Assembly (NCBI GenBank): GCA_009839535.1
Contig: VXPN01000537.1
Coordinates: 1 to 5,915 of the forward strand
Direction: 5' to 3'
DNA length: 5,915 nt
From: Boseongicola sp. SB0662_bin_57
Lineage (GTDB): Bacteria > Pseudomonadota > Alphaproteobacteria > Rhodobacterales > Rhodobacteraceae
Part shown: in pieces, positions 5,767 to 5,915 of the stretch
Layout of the letters: each line of letters begins with the position of its first letter
How positions within the stretch are numbered: the stretch's first letter is position 1
Translations under genes and position numbers: made by a program
The notes under the pieces: model-generated
The model's database searches: none
Told to the model about the DNA's origin: nothing
What the model saw: only the letters and a program-made list of their open reading frames with translations

Positions 5767-5915
5767 TCAGGCCGCCCTCGCACTGATTTCACGGGTCGGT
5801 GAGGTCGGCAGCCCGAACGCCTCTCGCCGTGCAGACGCGCCAATCCCGGACGCCTCGTGCTCCGGGGCGCGGCCACGCGCCGCGCACCGGATGTTCCTTG
5901 CCGCGTTGATGTCGG
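5767..5915 (-). CDS. tnpB: TnpB (IS200/IS605-family RNA-guided nuclease), C-terminal fragment cut by the right edge
   Basis: The last 48 residues and the TGA stop are visible. The fragment begins DINAARNIRCAARGRA, the RuvC-III signature of TnpB, whose Asp is a catalytic metal ligand. It continues through SGIGASARREAFGLPTSPT and REIS, a tail style common in IS1341-type TnpB proteins. TnpB is a DNA endonuclease guided by an omega (reRNA) transcribed from the 3' end of its gene and the element's right end. It cleaves donor sites and helps the element persist. The zinc ribbon, RuvC-I and RuvC-II lie outside the window. It is oriented like the NYN gene, with 264 bases between its stop and the NYN start. 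Whether the full gene is intact, or a TnpA partner exists, cannot be seen here. Confidence 0.85.
   Translation of the reverse strand, partial: DINAARNIRCAARGRAPEHEASGIGASARREAFGLPTSPTREISARAA

Noticed and set aside
5589..5876. Minus-strand 95-codon open frame
   Set aside because: It overlaps the tnpB C-terminus in another frame and then runs through non-coding DNA. The Arg/Pro-rich sequence has no domain.

Overview
The window is GC-rich bacterial DNA. It combines one end of a secondary-metabolite locus with an accessory segment. The gene density, the type I polyketide synthase (PKS), the IS200/IS605-type TnpB end and the Shine-Dalgarno-led starts all indicate a bacterium. A high-GC proteobacterium or a similar environmental or symbiotic lineage would fit, but nothing here fixes the taxon.

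Left 3.7 kb (minus strand): the first about 1,227 residues of a large modular type I PKS run off the left edge. The order is ketosynthase (KS), acyltransferase (AT), dehydratase (DH). The KS triad (C189, H324, H364), the AT Ser/His pair (S671, H777; the RAFH signature suggests malonyl-CoA) and both DH catalytic residues (H978, D1152) are present in one uninterrupted frame. Two motif departures stand out: DAACASS at the KS nucleophile, and Glu for Gly in the DH motif HxxxGxxxxP. A possible sigma70-type promoter lies upstream at 3825-3852.

Middle (about 3725-4420): no convincing gene. It holds the PKS leader and a perfect array of nine TCGACA hexamers (4111-4164). A small plus-strand ORF (4421-4735) with a Shine-Dalgarno sequence and a signal-peptide-like N-terminus follows. 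It ends 5 bp from the convergent NYN gene.

Right 1.2 kb (minus strand, visibly lower GC): a complete NYN/LabA-type (DUF88, PIN-like) nuclease-family gene, 4741-5502. Directly upstream are a near-consensus promoter (TTGACA, 17 bp, TATTTT; 5616-5644) and a 75-nt nested inverted repeat (5529-5603). The repeat would fold as a three-tier stem starting about six nucleotides into the transcript, leaving the ribosome binding site free. This promoter, structured leader and RNase-like gene form the most interesting unit in the window, because they suggest RNA-level self-control. At the right edge is the C-terminus of a TnpB protein (RuvC-III motif DINAARN). The space behind it contains small hairpins that could belong to the element's right end or guide-RNA scaffold.

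The sequence does not show that the PKS and the NYN/TnpB segment work together. The simplest reading is a biosynthetic gene next to a mobile or accessory segment.
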